Positions 48,083 to 59,770 of a stretch of 64,000 nt of DNA are shown here, piece after piece. The translations under genes were made by a program, and so were the position numbers. Under the pieces are notes generated by a model, which saw only the letters and a program-made list of their open reading frames with translations, did not search any database and was not told the origin of the DNA. Every line of letters starts with the position of its first letter. Positions within the stretch are counted from its first letter, which is position 1. The DNA comes from Diacronema lutheri (taxonomy: Eukaryota > Haptophyta > Pavlovophyceae > Pavlovales > Pavlovaceae): assembly GCA_019448385.1 (NCBI GenBank), contig JAGTXO010000075.1, forward strand, positions 1-64,000. Reading direction: 5' to 3'.

Positions 48083-48705
48083 AATCAAGGGTTAAAAGCC
48101 AGCCAATGAGCGCTCGAGGGGTCGGGGCGAGGCTTATGACGAGCCTAGGACCGAGACACCCTCCTGACCGGCCGATTTGGAGTAGAATTCGGGGTCGAGC
48201 GGGCGCGGCGGACGGAGGGCCCGAGCCGGGCCGACGGAGGGTCCGACCCCGGAATGCGGGCGACCGGAAGGGCTTGGGTGATTTACGCCTAGTAGAATAG
48301 AATGGCGGATTCCGGGGGGGCTCGCAACTGGCATCGCGCAAGCTGAGGCCCCCTGACTGACCGGACCGCGCCGAGTGCGCGTGCACCCCGTGGAGGGCGC
48401 GGCCAGTCGGACACTCTTCGCGACTGAGCTCGCCGCGGCATACCGTGCGCTGCGCCGGCGCGCTACTTGCCGTTGGCCGAGCTGCGGGTGTTGCGCACCG
48501 CCGTGTTGCGCAGCCAGCGGCTGGATGCGCCGGTGGCCGGAACCTTGGCGCGCTTTGGCTAAGCGACCTCGGCCTGCACAGACTCGAACGCGTGCGTAAA
48601 CTCGAGGCGTTGCAGGTGGCGAGCACGTGAGTTCGCGTAGGAGGTCTTGTACTCGGTGGCCTGACTGTCGACCGACGAGAGCTTGGGCGAGTTCGGCGGC
48701 ACGTT

Positions 48706-48736
48706 GGCTCACTTGGGCTCGGTGCGCGGCTCTGCC

Positions 48737-48769
<33 letters not shown>

Positions 48770-50005
48770 CTTCGGACTCGCTGCCCGGCTCTGCCTGTGC
48801 GGGCGCGATGCACTCGGACTCGATGCCCGGCTCTGCCTTCGTGGGCGCGGTCGCGGGCACGGGCGCGCCCTCGACCCCGTCGCGGTTGAAGACATCGAAC
48901 TCGACGCACACGCCGTGGTCCTTGAAGTCGGTGGCCTCGCTGTCGTTCGCGTAAGCCTCGGGCGAACTCGCAACGAGCGACGACATCTCGGCGTGGAGCC
49001 AGCACATCTCATGCTGCACCGCGTGTTCAGGTTCTCGAGCGCTCCGTTGAAAGAGTCACTCTCACCGAGGCGCTCGCTGCACCACACCAGATAGCCATCG
49101 AGCTTGTGAGCGTGCTCGTGCGCCCGTGCGAGGTCCTTGGAGAGCGCGTCGGCGCGCGCGCACATGCCGTCGCATGACTTGGCCGGTGTCATGCTGTGCT
49201 TCCAAGGCCTGGTGCTCGGCGTTGAGCGTGTCGTGATCCTCGCGAACGAGCTGCAACCAGCTGCAGCAGCCGCGCGACGCCGCTGTCGCCGACGATGCGC
49301 TGGAGCATGTGGCCCATGAGGTGTGCGCGGCACGTGGCGAGCGCCACATTTTTGCGCAGCAGCGCGAGGATCCGGGCGCCGCGGACGAGCCGGCCCATGC
49401 ACTTGAGCGCGTAGATTCGGCCGCACATGCACGCGCCGACGACCGAGTCGGCGGGCCCGCCGTCGAGCCAAAAGTTGGCCTCGGCCGCATCGCGGCGGCG
49501 GGCGACGCGCTGAAGGATGCGCACGCGGTAGTGCCGGTCGACGAGCAGCTCGTCGCCGAAGATCTCGTCGGGCAGCAGCTCGGAGACGTTCTGGGGGTAC
49601 ATGCTGTGCGAGCGTGCACGCGACGAGATCTCGTCGGGCGTGCCGTCCGTTCGTTCAGAGCAGAGCGCGTCGGACCGGCAGACAGACGATGCAGCGCGCG
49701 AAGGCACCTGCGGCGCGCGGCGTGGCCTCGCGTGCCGTCACGAAGCCGCCTGCGCGCACTGCGGATGCGGCGAGCGCGACGAGGGCGGGCGCGGACGAGG
49801 TGCTGAGCGGCGTCACGTACGCGCCCTCGCTCGCCGAGCTCGACGCCGCGGCGCTGACGATGCGCGCGGCGTACCACACCGACCGCCCCTGAGACGATGC
49901 GCGGCGCCCGCGGAGGACTGGTCCGTTGGCGCGCAAACCGTGGGCGAAAGGGCGCGAAGCCAACGGCCGTCCGCGCACGTTCAAACGCGCGCATACGGGT
50001 GGCAT
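48706..50005 (-). pseudogene. Decayed coiled-coil protein gene in element (copy 2)
   Basis: Counterpart of the gene at 2160-3460. Here the N-terminal part stays in one frame for longer (minus strand from 50005 through about 49655), because a one-base difference near 49889 restores continuity relative to copy 1. Downstream frame changes are shared, so they predate the duplication. The family is unrecognised. Confidence 0.45.
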
Positions 50006-50020
50006 CCTCCCACCTTCGGC

Positions 50021-50333
50021 GCCGCTTTCTAAAAGGGTGTAGGGTGTAGGGTGTAGGATGCAAAACAAGCCCTCCCCACATTTGGGCCCGACGTCATTCC
50101 TTCTTCGAAGCCGTGACGTTACTCACATACGAGTACCTTTACTTAGTGTAGGATGTATCTATTCTCTAGGTATTTGCATAGTGTAGGGTGTAGGATAAGT
50201 ACGGTTATGAAAGTCCCATAGGGGGGAGAAGGAATGACGCTGTGACGAAAGAAGGAATGACGTCGGGCCCAAATGTGGGGAGGGCTTGTTTTGCATCCTA
50301 CACCCTACACCCTACACCCTTTTAGAAAGCGGC
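50021..50333. mobile_element. MITE-like element, first of pair (copy 2)
   Basis: Core 50031-50323, the equivalent of 3486-3778, with the same inverted termini. Confidence 0.8.
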
Positions 50334-50572
50334 GGCGCCTCGGAGCATGGCGGCTCGACAGCATGGCGCCTCGACAGCATGGCGTCGTCCAGCGTGGCGT
50401 CCAGGATGGCGACTGCGCCCGGGCCGTGACGCCGCGACGTCGTTCGGCTGCGTCACGGAGGAGCGCCATCCGTGCGCCACGGAGGAGCGGCAGGACCACG
50501 ACGCGGCGTGACGCTGGACGACGCCATGCTGTATAGGCGCCATGCTGTCGAGCCGCCATGCTCTGAGGCGCC

Positions 50573-50884
50573 GCCGCTTTTCAAAAGGGTGTAGGGTGTA
50601 GGGTGTAGGATGCAAAACAAGCCCTCCCCACATCTGGGCCCGACGTCATTCCTTCTTTCGTCACAGCGTCATTCCTTCACTCCCTGTAGGACTTTCGTAA
50701 CCGTACTTATCCTACACCCTACACTATGCAAATACTTAGAGAATAGATACATCCTACACTAAGTAAAAGTACTCGTATGTGAGTAACGTCACGGCTTCGA
50801 AGAAGGAATGACGTCGGGCCCAAATGTGGGGAGGGCTTGTTTTGCATCCTACACCCTACACCCTACACCCTTTTAGAAAGCGGC
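50573..50884. mobile_element. MITE-like element, second of pair (copy 2)
   Basis: Core 50583-50874, the equivalent of 4038-4329, opposite in orientation to its partner. The pair and spacer form the same nested palindrome (50005-50897) as in copy 1, so the pair was already present before the large element duplicated. Confidence 0.8.
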
Positions 50885-50984
50885 GGCGCCTCAGAGCATG
50901 GCGCCCGCCCGCTCGAGCCGGACCTCCGCGCAGCCGGACTCGCCCCGCCCCGGGCTGCTCTGGCTGGGCGACGTCGTGCGCGCC

Positions 50985-51283
50985 TCAGAACGCCGCGCTC
51001 GCCACGCGCACGTAGCCCTCGTCCGGGTCCGGCTCGGGCGCCGCGTCGCGCACCGAGCGCGACGCGGCCTCGACGCCCGGCGTTTCGGCACGCGAGGCGA
51101 CGGATGCCTCGTCCGGCCGGCCCCACGGCAGCTGCAGCTCGAGCTGGCGCTGGATGATGCGCGGCGTCGCCACGCGCCCGTGCTGCACCTCGCGACGTCG
51201 CGCGCGCACGTAGAGCACGATCGCCACCGAGCCGCTGAGGCCCATCATCGCGCCGAGCAGCACCGAGATTGTGGTCTCATTGT
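50985..51283 (-). pseudogene. Exon-like membrane-protein fragment (copy 2)
   Basis: Equivalent of 4440-4738 in the second element copy, unchanged as far as I can see: membrane segment, basic stop-transfer and acidic C-terminal tail. Confidence 0.45.
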
Positions 51284-51459
51284 CTGCTTGGGCGCGAACG
51301 GAAAACGCGCGAAGGGTGGCGACGAAGATCGTTGGGTTGGGTTGGGCCACCGGCTCCCGAGGATTGCTTGTGGCGCTCGACTGACCGTTGGCCCAGCTTT
51401 TTTTTTTCTCGAACCTACTGTGGAGCCGCCTGCAGCGTGATCTCCCGCGCACAACGACC

Positions 51460-53925
51460 ATGGCCGCCATCGACCTGCGCGCCTTCGACGCGGCGCTCGT
51501 CAACTGCGAGATCGTGAGCACGCGGCCGGTCAAGCCGAGCGAGCAGGCGCGCACGGTCGACAAGCTGAGCTACGGGCCGTCGCGCCGCGCGCTCGCCTTC
51601 GTCTCGCCGCCCTGCGTCGTCGACTGGCCCGAGCTCACGGGCGACGGCAACTTTGGCACCATGTACGGGCCGACGGACGTCGACAAGGCGGCGTACACGG
51701 CCGGCGTGACCGACAAGGAGCTGCCGATTGAAGGCGCGCCGCTCGCGCAGATGGACGCCTACTTTGGCGCCCTGCGCGCCATCGACGATCAGCGCGTCGA
51801 GACGGTGCACGCGCGCCAGAAGGAGCTGCTCAACACGCGCGGCCTCTCGAAGGAGGAGGTGCGCGGCAAGCTCTCGCCCGCCGTCAAGCCCAAGTACGAG
51901 GACGACACGCTCGCGCACACGCGGCTGAACATGTCGACGCGCACGTTCACGTGGGCGGGCTCCGAGCGCGTCGTGCCGCTCGTCGACGCGCGGCGCGAAC
52001 CGGTCGACGAGATCCGGCACGAGGACGTCTGCGCCATCGCCACGCAGCTCGACCGCGTCTACACGGGGCTTACGGGCTCGATGTTTGGCACCAAGTGGAA
52101 CGTGTGCGGGGTCATGCTCCTGAAGCGCGCCGAGCAGCGGCCGCAGCCCGGCTCGGACGCCTTCGCCTCGTACGGCGTGCCCGCCTGGGCCGACACGTTC
52201 GACTCCACGGGGCTGTACGTGCCCGACGAGCGCGAGCGCGCGGCGGCGCTCGCGGCGGTGGCCGGTCTGCGCACGGCGCGCGCGCCGGCCGGGCCGGGCG
52301 GGCGCGAGCTCGCGCGCGCGCAGGGCTACCATCGCGCCGAGCGGGCTGCGAGCGCGGCGGCGGCGCGCGCGGCGATGGCCGAGGGCGGCCAGCAGTGCGC
52401 GCTCCACGGCGCGGTCGTCAAATCGGCGCTGCGCGGCGTGGGCAACCGGCTGCATCTTTGCGACGCGCCGGGCGGAACGGGCAAGACGTTCGTCGAGCGC
52501 GCCATTATCGCCGCCGTGCGCGCGGATGGGCACGCGGTCGTCGTGGGCGCGTCCTCGGGCGTCGCCGCCACGCTGCTGCCCGACGGCCGCACCTTCCACT
52601 TGACCTTCAAGGTGCCCGGCGGTGCCGACTCCGACGGGCAAGCCGTTCAATGGCGTGCCGCGCTCCGAGCGCGGGCGCTCCCTGGCCGCCGCGGCGGCTG
52701 GTCGTGTGGGACGAGGCGCCGATGCAGACGCGGTGCCACCTCGACTCGCCTGATCGGTGTTTGCGCGACGTGACGGGCGTCGACGAGCGCTTCGGCGGCG
52801 AGACGCTGCTGCTCGCCGGCGACTTTCGCCAGTGCTTGCCGGTGGTGCGGCGCGGCTCGCGCGCGCAGATCGTGCGCTCCTGCCTCAAGTACTCGGCGCC
52901 GTGGCAGCACGATCGGCAGCACGCCTTGGTCGAGAACGTTCGCGCCTCGAGCGCGGCGCGCGACACGGGCGACGCGCTCGGCGCGGGCGAGTGGGCGGAG
53001 CTGCTGCGCAGCCCCGGCGACGGCGCCGTTCCCGCGGCGGTGCCGGCGGCCGGGGCCATGCCCGGCGCATTCCCGCTCGATCCCGTGCAGCTGCCCGAGG
53101 CCGTCGGCGGCGTCCCCATCCGCGTGGGCTCGGCCTACCCGACGGAGCTCGTGACGACTTTGTCCACGGCGCGACGTGTTGGACCGACGACGGCTCGCTG
53201 TGCGACCGCGCGGTGCTCTGCGCCAAGCAGACGGACGTGGCGCGGATCAACTGGCTGGCGATCGGCCGCTTCCCGGGCGCGGCGGCGAGGTGCGCGTCGG
53301 CGGACGAGCTGGCGCGACGACGGGGCGGGCAAGCAGATTGCGCGGGCGTCGGTCGAATTCCTCGACTCGCTCGAGCACGCGCAGATGCCGCACCGCGTCC
53401 TCGACCTGAAGCCCGGGATGGTGGTGATGCTGCCGCGCAACCTCTCGCCCGGCGAGGGGCTGTGCGGCGGCACGCGGCTGATCGTGCGCGGCATGCGCGC
53501 CGGCGGCCGGCTGCTCGAGTGCGCACGCCCCGGCGCGGCCGCCGGGCGCGACAGCACCGTGCTCGTCGCGCGTGTCGACCACCACTCGCCCGACGACGGC
53601 ACGTTCGCGCTTGTGCGGATGCGCCGCCAGTTCCCCGGTGCGGCCGGCGTAACGAGGCGCAGGGGCAAGCGCTCGGGTGCGCGGGCGTGTGGCTCGCCGA
53701 GCCGTGCTTCACGCACGGCCAGCTCCACGTGGCCGCTTCGCGCGTCGGGCACACGTCGCGCGTCCGCTTTGCGCTCGGCCCGGACCTCGTGACGCGCAGC
53801 GTCGTCTTCAAAGAGGTGCTCCGCGCGGTCAGCGGTGGCGAGGCGGCGGCGGCGGCGCTCGCCGCGGCCGCCGTCGCCGCCGCGCGCGAATGCGCGGCGG
53901 CGGCGCGCGGTGGCGGCGGGCGCGG
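51460..53925 (+). pseudogene. PIF1/Helitron-type helicase (copy 2), decayed
   Basis: Second copy, same start context and motif order as 4915-7380. Only a few substitutions separate the two (for example one Ala/Arg change before EFLDSLEHAQ). It shares the interruptions of copy 1, which argues against independent sequencing errors and for a helicase that was already non-functional, or spliced in a way I cannot see, when the element copied itself. Confidence 0.8.
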
Positions 53926-54975
53926 ACGGCGCGCGCGGCGCCGGCGGCGGGCGGCGCGCTGGCGGCGGGCGCGCCGCCGGCGCGCGGTGCTGGCCAGCAC
54001 CCGCCGGCGCGACGCCCGCCGCGCCGCTCGCGCCGACGCGCAGCCGTCGGGTGCTCGCCAGCACCGCGCGCCGCGCGACCGGCCCGCGTACCTGCGCGCC
54101 CTTCTAGGGCGCGCAGGGCGGCGCCAATGCGGCCGGCGCGCAGGGGCCTCACGCTGGCGCGCTGCCCGCCGCCGCGTGGGTCGCCGCTGCGCGCGTGCCG
54201 TCGGCGCTGCCGCCGCCCGGCGTCGCGCTCGCGCCGCAGCCGCAGCCGCCGCCGCCGCCGTCGCCGCCGCCTGCCGCCTGCCGGCAAGCTGGGCAAGTGC
54301 GCAGCGGCGGCGACGGCGGTGCGCGACCCGGCGAGCAGGCGGCGCGCCGCCGAGCCGGGGGCGGGCTCCGTGGGCGACGAGGCTCGCCCGCCACTCGCAC
54401 TACTCGCGCGCCAAGTGCGCACAACGCGCCCCCCCCCCCCCCCCCCCCCACCCCACCCCCCGATGAATTTAATGCTCATACCATGGCGTCGCGCCACGGC
54501 AGTACGCCCGTGGCCCCGGCGGCCAGCCTCGCGCCGCTACGCCGTGTCGTCGCGGCCGGCGCACACAGCGAACTGTGTTTCCGCGGCACATGCCCGGCTG
54601 CTCGCGCGCTGCAAGCTTGCCGAACTGCTCGCGCTGGAATGGCGCGTTGCGGGCGTGCCCGCGCACCGCGCGTGTGCCATGCGCGTTCCGGGAGCGCCGC
54701 GCCGCGCGCCAAAGCGGCGCGCGGCGGACGTGCGGCCTCGGGCCGAAGAGGGGCCGGCGCGACCGGCCGCGAGGCGGGCGCAGACGCTCGGCGTGCCGGT
54801 CGATGCGTCGTCCAAATCCGCGTCGGGCGGATGCGCGCCTGGGCCGGCGCTGCGTGCAGTCGGCGGGGCCCGGCCACGCGCTCGGGCGTAACGTTCGCGC
54901 CTGTTCGGCCGAGGCGCACTCGCCGTCCCCTCGCGCCGGCAACGTGCGTGCGGGCCAGCACGCAGGCAGCGTACG

Positions 54976-56789
54976 ATGCCACGGCAGCGGCGAGCGCGTC
55001 CCCGCCGGTGTGCCGCTCGGCGCCCCGTCACGCGCAACGTGCGCGCCGCCCGCTGCATGCGCACGCATACGCGCGCTGGCAGCGTGCGCAAAATTGCCCG
55101 GGCAAGATCGTCCCGCGCTCGCGCCGCCGACGCATCATTCCATGTGTCCGTTTCGGCATCTGCCACCATCCACCAGCCCTCGAAAGCCGGCTTGCGCGTG
55201 GGCGCCCGTCCGGTGCGAGAAGCGGCTCGCGTCCTCGCGCGGGGCGCCTCCGCGCCAGGCGCCCGGCGCGCGCTCGTCTTGCCGCGCCACCACGCTGATC
55301 TGCGCCCAACCCTCGCTCGCCAATTCCCCCGTCGTCCCTGCTGCGCAGCCCGCAACAGCGCGCGCATGGCGCGTGCACGGCGCGGCGCCTTGAGCAAGTT
55401 TTACGTCGTCGGTCGGCAGCCTGTGGAAGACGCGTTTGACGGCCCGATGTGGCCGGTGAGAGTGCCCGGCGTGCCGCGTGGTGAGCGCCTGCACGGCTTG
55501 CCGGGCTCGGCGCGCGCCCAGCCAGCCTCCCTCCATCCCGCCGCAAACCGTGCGTGCGCACCCCGCACACCCGGCGCTGCGCGGCGCGGCGCAGGCGCGA
55601 AAAACGAGGGCAGCGCGTGCTACACGACCGTCCTTATGCAATCGCTCTTCGCCCTGAACATGCTCCGTGCGATGCTTCGCTCCGCTTCGCGCCGTGCCAA
55701 CAGCGTCGAGAGGGCGCGTTTTCGGGACTTTGGCACGCTGATCGAGGACACCAGGGCGCCGACACGGCTGTGTCTTGTGTCCGTCATCGACGTCATCTCG
55801 GGCCGTGGCGCGCGAAGGACGCCGCAGGATGCCGCTGAGTTCTTCCGGTTGCTGCTCGGCCGAGTGCCCGGGCTCGCTGCGGCCTTTGAAGCCGACACAC
55901 GCGTCGGGCCAGTGCTCGAGCAGATCGCCGTGCCTTCAGAGGCCGGCGAGGGCATCGCCGTACTCGTCAGCGTCGGCGGCGATGCGGCGCGCGCGCTTGC
56001 ACACGCTCTGGGGGGCGCCGCTGGGCCGCCGCGGGATCGCCACACGAACGCGGGCCACTCGGGCGTGCTCACGCCAGCCAGCATTGCTGTCGAGGCGCCG
56101 CGCACGACGCGCGGCAATGGCTCGCAGTGCAAGAACAACCGCGCGCTCGTGTGCGCGCCGCGGCTGCTGCTCGGCGGGCGCGACCACCTCCCCGTCGCCG
56201 GCGTGGTGCACGTGGGCGAGGGGCCGATGAGCGGGCACCTTGTCGCCATCGTGCTCCGCAACGAGGCTTGGTTTCCGTGCGACGACTACAACGTGCGGCG
56301 GCGCGCACGGTCGCTCGGTGCCGCGACCGGCGGTCGAGCGCAGCCGCGACCGCCCCGTCCTCCCGCGCGGCACGCGCGCGTGGCCTGAAAGCTCGCGCGC
56401 GCGCCTGCCGCACGCACGCGCGTTGCCCGCGCAGATCTACAACGTGCCTGAGTCCGACGCGCTGGCGTGGGCAAGTGGTGCGAGCATGCTCGTTCACAGC
56501 CGGCTCGACGTGGAGCCGTTGGACCCGGCGCTGGGCTCAGCGTCACCGCCGTCGGCCGCATCGCCTGCGTGGCCGAGCTCGGAGCCCGACGCGCCGACCT
56601 TGCCGGCAGCCTGGCCGCGGGTGCGGCAGATGGCAGCGGTGCCAACAGATGCGACGATCGGCATCGCGGAGACGGCTGCAGACATCTCTACGGCGGCGAT
56701 CGGCCCAGCTGCGTGCGAGGCCCGCCAAGTTGTCTCCGTGACGCGCGCATTGCCAACAGCGGTGAGTGCGTCCTCGTCTCCGGCGGCCG

Positions 56790-56842
<53 letters not shown>

Positions 56843-57047
56843 AACTCTCCCTACCTTCTTCCTCCTTTCGCACCTCGCACGCGCACGCCGTCCGCTGTCC
56901 GCTGTCCGCGGCCCAAATTGCCTTGCGGAAGCCGAGCAGGCAGAGCCCTGCTTGGATGGCTCCAGCGCGCATCTTGTGGATGGCGACGCTGTGGGCGAGC
57001 ACGGACGCTCAAATGTGACCAGTGGCGCGCACGTGCACGTGCGCTAA
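54976..57047 (+). CDS. USP-type ubiquitin peptidase (C19), copy 2
   Basis: Second copy with inferred exons 54976-56292, 56435-56761 and 56940-57047. All catalytic boxes are kept. One substitution (Ser to Pro in VLTSASIAVE) lies outside the active site. Intron 2 differs in homopolymer and CA length from copy 1 (C34 against C33) while exon lengths are unchanged, which supports the exon model. Confidence 0.75.
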
Positions 57048-57829
57048 CTGGACGTCGAGCGTGTGCGCCTTGTCCGCACGTGTGCACTCACGTGCGTCTG
57101 CGGCGATCTGCCCGGCGTAGTAGTCCGCGCGCGCGGGAGCCGCGTCGGCAGTAGGAGCAGGATAACGTACTTGCGCCTGACGAGGACGGCGAGAAGTGCG
57201 GCTTTTCGCTCGGGGTCTACCATGCCGCCGAGGTTGGCGCTGGCGCGCGTGAGGCAGTCGGAGCGCGCTGGGCCCGGGTTGAAGGCCTCACCCCGGGGGA
57301 CGGGAGGATTCAAGGCGCCGAGCCGCTGCGGGTGCGGCGGGAGGCCCCGGGCGGGTGTGCTAATGCGGCTCGATGGCCGCCTGCCGGGGGGGGGGGGGGG
57401 GAGGGGGGGGGGGGGGGGGGGGGGGGGCGTTGGGCCGCCCGCGGAAACGGAGGTGAGCGTGTGGGAGCGGCGCGCGTCGGCGCGCGCGGCTGGCGTGCAG
57501 CACGGATAAGTCTTGTGTGGACTTCGCGGGGCGGATCCCGGTGCAGGGATTGCCGACGTAGGCCGCGAGCGCGAGCAGGGCGGGGATGAAGACGGATGAT
57601 GGGGTTGGGGCCAAGGCCGCCGCACCCGCAGCTATCACGGTGGCAGCGACCGCCACGGTCAGTGCGAGGCTCGCGTGGCCGCTGCGCGGGCAGCTCGCCC
57701 GCCAGGTCCAGGAGGGCCGGCCTGCGGCCTCAGTGCCCAGCGTTGGGCATGTCAGCGTCTGCGTCTGCGGGCCCGCCACTGCGATGGCGCATTGAGCCTG
57801 GCGCACCAAAACGCAATCGGTCCGCCGAT

Positions 57830-57869
<40 letters not shown>

Positions 57870-59744
57870 CGAGGCGTGCGCGGGGGCTTGGGGTGGGCTC
57901 CGGGTGCCGGCGCTGTGCCAGCGGCGGGCTTGGTTGACGCCGTCTCGCCGGGGCCCTTGCGCCTTGCGGCGCGAGCGTCGCGGAGGGGCGTCGGCTGCGC
58001 TGGCTCCGCGTCGGCGGTGGCGTGGGGCAGGCTCTTGTGGAGGGCGGAGCGCTCGCGCACGAGTCGGTTGCCAAGGCGGGCTGTCTGCGTGCCGTTGGGC
58101 TGCGCTTGGGCAGGTAGGACCTGCGGCCTCGGAGGCGGGCGGGTTTTCGTGTTGGGCCAGGCGGCAACGCGCACCGGCCGTGTTCGCGGCCGGCAGGCGG
58201 ACGTCCGCAGCGGGGCGGAGAATGCGGGTGAAGCGCTTGCACGGGCGCGGTTCGCACCTGGCGGCCAGGCGATCACGAACCGTTGGGTCGCCCGGCTGTT
58301 TGGTGGAGCCGAGGGCAGCAAGGATAGCGAGCTTGGCCGCCTCATCGGTGACGAGCGGCACTGTTGCCCAGCTCTGTACCTCGAAGCCCTGGATGTGCAG
58401 GCGTCGGGGAAGTTCCCGGCAGCGTCGCCTGCGTCCGTCGAGAGGCGGACCGAAGTCGCGCCCGTGCCCCCGTTGGCGACACCGAGCTCTCGCTCGTTCA
58501 CACCGGCCCGCCGACGCGGGCGCGTGGTGCGCGCGCGTTGGGTGCGTGTCTGCCTCGAGCAGCGTGCCCAGTCGCAGTGTGGGCGCGTGTCCGTCTGCCT
58601 CAAAACGCCACGTGGAGGGGAAGGCGCGGGGCGGGCTCGCCGAGGAGGTGCCGCCGCTCGCTGCCACCCGGCGCGGGCTCGGGGCAGCCGTCTTCGGGTG
58701 CCGCGCTCTTCGCGCCATGCACGAACGTTCCGCCGCGCTCGCAGCGCGCGAGCGCACACACAGAGCGCGCGGCGACCCCGGCGGGGGCAGTGCGTCCCGG
58801 TGGCACTCGCGGGCGCGCGCCTGGCCTGGGCGCAGCTGGGCGCGTTGCCGCCCGCGCAGCGAGCCGCCCGCGCGCCTCGCCGCGCGCGCGCTTCGTCGCA
58901 CGCGTGCGCCCTGCATGCACGCGCACAGCGCGCGGCGGCTCGGCGCAGTGCAAGGCAGAGCGTGCTGCAACGGTTGCGAGGGCGCGCACGCGCGGCGCGG
59001 CGCGCCCCTGTGTGGTCGCCTGCGCGCGGCGCGTGGTCCGGACGCAGCTCGGTGGCGTGATGCCGTTCGTGCAACACAGTGCGCGTGAGAGCCGCACGTG
59101 CACACCTGCAGTGCAACGCGGCATTGCGCGCGTTGCGTGGGCGGAGCGCGGCTGGATGTGCTTGAGGTCGCGCAGCATGCCGCGCGCCGCGCGCTGTGCG
59201 GCGCAGCGAGTCGGCCATGCCCCTGGTCCTCGTCTCCGGGGGGGGGGGGGGTGGTGGTGGCAACCAGGATCCGCCAGCGCGTGGTGGGCGCCGTCCAACT
59301 CCCAGCCAGGATGCGCCCCGTTCTTCCCCGACACTCTCCGTCCAAACCCGCCGCCCAGCCTGCCGCCGCACCCGCCGCCAACGCCGCCGCGCACCCATCC
59401 GCCGAGCTCACCTCGCGCGCGCTCGCGCTCACGCTGCGCGACGAGGCTGCGCAGGCCGGCGCGCGGCCGTGCAGAGCAGCGCAGGCCGGCGCGCGGCCGC
59501 GCGCGCGCGCTCACGTTGCGGCCGCGCAGCGAGCTTTCGCCGCGTCGCAGCCCCTCCGAGCAGCCACGATGCACGCCCCCGGAGGACGTTGGCCGCGCTC
59601 GGAGGCCGCGCTCGGGCGCGCAAAGAGAGGCGGCGCGGGCAAACGAGTAGGCTCGGCGCGCTGGCGGGTCCTGGTTGTGGGAGAGCGGGGCATTCTCCAG
59701 GGCATCATGTAAATTCTCCCAAGTATCATCCGGGCCGCCATCCG
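57044..59744 (-). CDS. Uncertain minus-strand gene in element (copy 2)
   Basis: Equivalent of 10494-13190 with the same protein-like segments. The three G/C runs all have different lengths from copy 1, yet the protein-like segments keep their frames on either side of each, which is what intronic tracts would give. Function unknown. Confidence 0.35.
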
Positions 59745-59770
59745 GACACTGACGTGCCCACAGTCTGCAG

